From the NCBI GenBank assembly GCA_000727475.1, contig KL647316.1:971750-1035749 (forward strand): a stretch of DNA of 64,000 bases. The letters are read 5' to 3'. Positions 58,454 to 64,000 of the stretch are shown one piece after another. Made by a program: the position numbers and the translations under genes. The stretch comes from Sarcocystis neurona (Eukaryota > Apicomplexa > Conoidasida > Eucoccidiorida > Sarcocystidae). The notes below the pieces were generated by a model that had not been told where the DNA came from, did no database searches, and saw only the letters and a program-made list of their open reading frames with translations. Positions within the stretch are counted from its first letter, which is position 1, and each line of letters opens with the position of its first letter.

Positions 58454-61400
58454 TACAGTCCTATCTCCTATCCAGATTTCTGCGCATCTCACCAGGTACC
58501 AAAGAAGCCGTTAGTCGCCGTTCTACTGAAACAAATCCCTACCATAAACGCCTCTCTCCAAAGCAGGAACCTAGTATAGGGACACACCTGCAGTTCTCTT
58601 CGCTCCTCCAGCGCAGCGTGCACACCTCTCCATGTGAGAAGCCACAGCTCAAAGGAAACCACCGGCGGTTTTCCGCCGAAAAAGCAGGAAGCAAAAAAAG
58701 GAACGCCTGTACCAGTGCACAACAACGAGATGCCTTGCTTTTCATTGAGTCGTTTCCACACAAGCCACTCCCCGCACATATACGCTAGATAACGTCCGCA
58801 TCTAACTTCTGGACGTTTTGGCCTTAAACGCGTCTTTTGCCTCTGCGTGCAAAAACGTGCTCTTATCTACAGAATCTCTATTCCAGCACACAAACGCAGC
58901 TTCCTCCTGTCGTAACCGAAATGCCGTCGTCCACACAGAAATGCCTCTATTTCTGTGGCAGGTAAATCCGCTTCAGTGTGGAGTTCCCTTTGGGCGTACT
59001 GATATAATTTTTTTCTCTGCAAACAACGCAGTCTCTCGATGTTATCAAGTATCCTTCCCTAAAAAGATCTCCACATGTGCATGTGGTCCCAGTCTGTATA
59101 TTACTTGAATATTCAAATATATATATATATATACATATATACACCACCGTACATATATATACATATATATATGAACACTTAGTAGAAAATAGGAGCTAAA
59201 ACTCCACGGGTTTTGCGTGCTGACAAAAAAGTGATTTCTCCTTATGCGTCGGCGTGGTTCTGCTTTTTTACGCTGCTTCGGGGAAGCAAGGACGAGTTTT
59301 TGTTCAAACAATTTTGCGGCACTACAGAACATTGGTGTTTTGCGTGAAGCGATGCCCCAGCGCCCCACCACGTCAGGGAGGAGCCTTCCAGTAGAATGGC
59401 TCCACAGTCTCTCTCAAATATCAAGCCCACGCGCAGATCATCTGTGTCAAGGTGTCTATTGTAAGTACTGCGCGTAAAATGAACATGAAAAGTGGGAAAG
59501 GTGCTGCATTTTCTTTGCTTACATCACGTTGCGGCCATTCAATGTACACGCCAAAAAGGCGGCGCATGAGCTTCTTCCAGAGATAGTATCCGCACATCAA
59601 TACACAATGTGCCAGCGCTATTCACTCGTGTAATTTCTTTTATTGCGAAGTACCGAGAAGTCTCGATGTGTTTCACTGAAAGAGTCATTGTCGCTTCCCG
59701 GACAATGGCACCACCAGCCAGGGAAGAGGGAAGCATCCGCTGCAATGATCAGCCGAGCAAAGCAGGACGACGCGACACCCTTCACACAAGCTCATCTCTT
59801 CGTGGGCTGCTGGGCTCTTCCTCTTGCAGCGTGCAGCACATGGCTGTCTCGCCGTAACTTTGCAGAGAAGCAGCAGCATGAGCAGCTTCGGCAGGATCAA
59901 GTAAAGGAGCAGAACCACCACCACCAAGAGAAATTCCGCAGTGGCAGACGTAGCCGCGGAAGGAGAGCATCACCAGCAGAAGGAGCGCAAGAGCCAGCAC
60001 CGGAGGCAGCAGGACACGCAGAATGAGAAAAGCTTCAGGTGAAGAAGCAGCGGCCGACGGAGGAGGGGAGAAGGAGGAGGAGCACAGGCAGTAGCAGTAG
60101 GGGGAGCAGAAGGAGCACCACCAAAGCCGCTGAAGCTGCTACTGCCGGCGCTTGCTTGGGAGGGTCTGCGAAGTTGAAGAAGGGGCAGAGAAAGACGAAT
60201 CACGCGAAGAACGCGCTTAATGATCTATATGTGAAAAACAAGAGAAGAGAGAAGTACAACACGACCATACACAGAGATTACACAATGAATGTAAAGGCGA
60301 CTACAGTGGAGAGGGAAGAAGACGGGGTCACCCAAGAACAACAGTTGTTTCAACGAAATAAGGCGACGCAGAGAGAATATACGCCGAAGAAGACAGGGAG
60401 GAACTATGACGCTGCAAAGGACGAATGATAACTTGGGCAGTAGAGTGAATACGAGAGATAATGCAGAAAGAAAGTGGAACGACAGCATGAAGACCAAGAC
60501 GCCGGAGAAGAGCCTGGCACTGAGACGGAAAAAATTAGGAGAGCTGTTCGAGCGCGACTCGAGAACATCGGCATTTTTGACTTCGCGTGTGACAAGAAAA
60601 TTGTGACGGCTGAATAGGACGACGCGGAGGACACGTTCGTGAAAACGGAGGAACATTCACGAACATTAACATGTTTCGTTTTATTCTATTGGGTGTATGG
60701 ATGCATCCTCGTACAGAAGGGTGTACTGTCACATCCATAGATGTACGTATACGTACACACGTATACAGGAATGCAACACATACATATCCAGAGAGAGCGC
60801 GACTTTGTACACAGGAATACAAAAAATCCCACGTGAAGAGGAATGCTCGTAGACATTGCTGCAGACGCAGAGATTGAGAGGGACGTGCGCCACAGCTCGA
60901 GATGCATACAAGTTTGATTACGCGACTCTGTGGAAACTGTACAACTAAAGAGAAAAGACATGCTCTGCGACGAGAGCAACTTGTTGCTCAGGCAGAAGTA
61001 ACTGACGAAGCAGGCCTCAGACGGCGCGGACCTCAGAGAAAAACCGACGCAGACAGAGGAACCTGGAGGTTTACACGTGTATTAATGTGCGCACCTTTAT
61101 ATACAAGCCCACATAAGCGTATATATGCGAACCCATTCGTACATATCTACGTTAACGCCTATGTATCAATATGCCTAGCTGAATTCTTATGCACTCTCCG
61201 CGCACACATGCATGGACATAAACATGCTGGTAAGTGTTAGTTTGTCAGCCCACCTCTCTCTTCGCTTGTGTGGATATTTTGAGCATATGAATGGTCAAGT
61301 GGACAACATCTCTGTGCGGCATACGTTTGCAAGAGTGCTGCGGAGCACGTGTCAACAAGTCAATGAGTTGGAACCAGCTCCCGACAACGTCGCAACTTCA

Positions 61401-64000
61401 TTCTGCTGCTAGAACATTGACATCTTCCGTAGAGCAAAACAGCACAATCGTTACCCCCACAAACTCCGGACAATTAAGCAGAGAGTGCATGTTTTGAATG
61501 GGAACTGAACGGAAGCTCTTCGCCGGTGGACGCTGCAGCTACTAGGCGCGGGAGTTTCGTCTGACTCTGCGTGCGACCCCATGCAACGCAACAGCTAAAG
61601 CATTCGCCCGTGAGAGAAACCTACTTTGTCGGTGCATCTAGTGAACTTCGTCAACGCGTATGCTGTCGATACTGCTGACGAAATGTGTGCCCGTTGACGT
61701 CACGTCGTAGACAAGTATTTGCTGTTGGAGAAACACGGAATCCCCGCATTTCTGCTGTACTGCAACACATACTCCTGCTGCACCGCTGCGAATTTTGTTT
61801 TCGCACCAGCGCATGCGGTACTCGTATACGCAAGACGCAGAAGCAGGAGCGCAAGTGTCTTTGCAAGACAGCCGCTTACGAATTTCGTGGAGATATAGAA
61901 GCAGCAACGCGGGCGTCTTTTGCAATTGCGCAGCAGCCTGTTACAGTCCGCGAAGCAACAGTGGACTCTAATTCAACGCGGTGTCCCCACGGTAGAGCGG
62001 CAATAATGACGCGCGTGTGTTTTACCCGAAGGTGTCGTCGTTCTCAACACTTAGATGCAACAATTGCGTTCCCCCCAACGTGCAACCAAGCACAACTTTT
62101 CTTCTTTCACGAAGTTTGCTCTTCTAGATACGTCAGCGTCATATCTTGCAGTGTCCGGAGCGCACCTGCTCTGATTGAATCGATCTCGTCTGAATAGGAG
62201 TAGTTGTAGCACAACCTCTCTGGTAGACCTTGTCTATCAGACAGTGACTTAATGCCCAAACTCTGCACCCTCCACACGTCAGTTTATAATACACAGTTTT
62301 AATGAAAAGTGATAATCTTGTCGCGCATTATGCGATATCGGTAAACCCCGAAACAGAATTGTATCACCCCACGGCTCCGCTTTTCGCAATTGCGCAGAGA
62401 GGCTTGCAAGCCATGACAGGGTCGACGATAGTCACTGCCGCTACTACAGGACTTCTCTGAAGAGGACTACGCTACTGTGATGTCTACTTACTACTAATAC
62501 TGTAAATACCGGTACCACTATTCCAGCTAGTAGTGATACTACTAGTACACTTCTTCCTCTGCTGCAGCTATTGGGACACCCCCGCCTCCTACCACATCCA
62601 CAACGCTACTTTTCCTGGTGTGCTGCTTGTACAGTGCTCCAACTCCCACCTGCCACTACTACTACCGTGACGTTACTCGCCCTACTACACAGCTCCTCCG
62701 CCTTTGGTTTGTACGACTACTACGACTACTGCCTTTACGCTGCTCCTTATGCTACAACTACAAGTAGTATTACACTACTCGTTCTGTCACTTCTGCCACT
62801 ACCACCCGGCCACTTCTGCCACTAGTACTCCTATTGCTATCAGTACCACTAAACTGCTACTTCTGATACACATACCACTACTACAACACTGCTCCTGCTA
62901 CTACTAGTAGGACTACAACAAATAGTACAACAACAGAAACTAGCACACGGCTCCTCCTCCTGCTCCTACTGTCACACCACTCCTCCTCCCGCTACTCCTA
63001 CTGAACTACTCCTTCTCCTAACAAATACCGCTACCACTACTGCTACTATGACATTTAGTGGTGTGTGTTACAACTGTTCAATCTGCTGAAAAACCGAGTG
63101 ACGTCTGAGAGGACTCCGGGATCTCTCTCCCGTGGCACCGCTCTCCCTCACACGCAGCGCGTCTGTCTTGCCTCTTTTGGCTTTCACGAAGGAATAAATC
63201 GGTAGCAGCGTTCGAACATGATGAAGACTCCAAATAAAAACTGTGTATCTGAGCAGCTGTACCTCTTCTACTTGTACGTCCCCGTGGATGTCCGTACGGC
63301 AGTCCGCTTGCATGTTTGATGCTCGACACGCACAGGTGCTTGTACGGCTACCAGGGCATTCTCGTGCAGCGAGACCGAAGCAGGGTTGGGTTTTTCGTAG
63401 CAGTGCGTGCCCACAATTTTATTCGTTGAACTGAAGCAGTAGATCTACTTCCTTGTATCCCTCCCCATCCAGAGTCCCACATATGCGGAGACCCTTTACA
63501 GCAAATTATCCCAGCCCCGTCAAACTCATCCCTGGATCCGCCTTGGTGTACTCCCGTGCCCATTGTACGCGGTCACGCGTAGTTCAGCAGACCCATACGA
63601 ACCTGTTAGTTCAAGTACTCACGTCTTCATATATGTAGATATATATACGCACGTGAGCTGTTGTGCATTTACACTTAGAGCTCCCTGCATTTATCTTTCT
63701 CCAGTGAACGCTGTTTCATGCGTCTTATTTCCTCCGCGTCTTCCGCACGCCTGTACATGCATCCCTGTTGTCTGTTTTTGCTACGTCGCCGAATCTCTGC
63801 GAGTCGAGCCCTCTGATCTTGCATATCTTTTCAACGCGCGGCCATCGCTACCTTTCTACAAGTACGTATGAATACCCACACAGTTACATGCGTACCCGTA
63901 ATCGAGGATGCCTGCCAAAGTCCAGGCACACAGGGATATAAATAGCTATATATATATATATACACACATACATATTACACACACAAAACACACACATATA
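58454..64000. other. Downstream interval, no firmly supported gene
   Basis: Short TA runs occur at 59118-59172, 63635-63650 and 63945-63965. A CAG-containing stretch at 59860-60010 and a purine-rich stretch at 60030-60560 keep short frames open on both strands. The longest frame with mixed composition is 61685-62197 (+, 170 codons), not distinguishable from chance. The ACT-triplet block is listed separately. Confidence 0.4.
62440..63060. repeat. Degenerate ACT/CTA/TAC triplet region
   Basis: About 600 bases rich in CTACTA, ACTACT, GCTACT and CCACTAC triplets with the period slipping often. This creates short open frames made of Thr, Tyr, Leu and Ser that are composition effects. It differs from the CAG family that dominates the first half of the window. 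Confidence 0.75.

Noticed and set aside
61685..62197. A 170-codon plus-strand frame ending IESISSE.
   Set aside because: Length is within chance for balanced sequence, composition is not distinctive and no splice partners were found.
1..64000. Interstitial telomere-type repeats (AAACCCT) often found in Eimeria.
   Set aside because: None were found on either strand.

Overview
The window looks like nuclear DNA of an apicomplexan coccidian, most probably Eimeria. The evidence is dense CAG/CTG triplet runs inside very long open frames that give homopolymeric Ala, Gln and Ser tracts, TA-rich and TG-rich microsatellites, and spliced genes. Species cannot be set from the sequence alone. No rRNA, tRNA, CRISPR array, bacterial operon or intact mobile element was recognised.

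Positions 1 to about 32.7 kb (repeat-rich half) are best explained by one giant plus-strand gene, cut at its 5' end by the window. Seven exons can be chained (1-1743, 3524-10669, 13736-16048, 16835-27293, 29948-30390, 30649-30753, 32636-32721). Every junction has a GT donor, an AG acceptor and matching codon phase, which gives 7431 codons within the window. The product appears to be a very large membrane protein. Its N-terminal part has glycine-rich beta-type repeats pulled apart by homopolymer insertions. An eight-cysteine module of GCC2/GCC3 or ephrin-receptor-like type follows, then a poly-Leu membrane span, a well-conserved-looking cytoplasmic block, and a multi-pass hydrophobic C-terminal part. 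Its function is unknown. The introns hold the TA microsatellites, a minisatellite, a 2-kb pyrimidine tract and an assembly gap whose two flanks look redundant.

From 32.7 to 64 kb (repeat-poor half) the CAG runs almost vanish and composition becomes balanced. Two genes stand out. One is a two-exon minus-strand gene (45650-45444 joined to 44356-40811, 1250 residues) with a compact N-terminal region, a basic nuclear-type cluster and a long disordered Ser/Thr/Pro/Ala tail. The other is a plus-strand gene (54608-58453) for a large Ala/Gln-rich, probably nuclear protein with a weak AP2-like strand motif. The rest of this half holds only short open frames of the length expected by chance, a perfect-period 42-bp repeat, an adjacent 270-bp duplication and an ACT-triplet region.

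The three genes show no evidence of acting together. The window's main interest is the architecture of the giant gene and the sharp change from repeat-rich to repeat-poor sequence.
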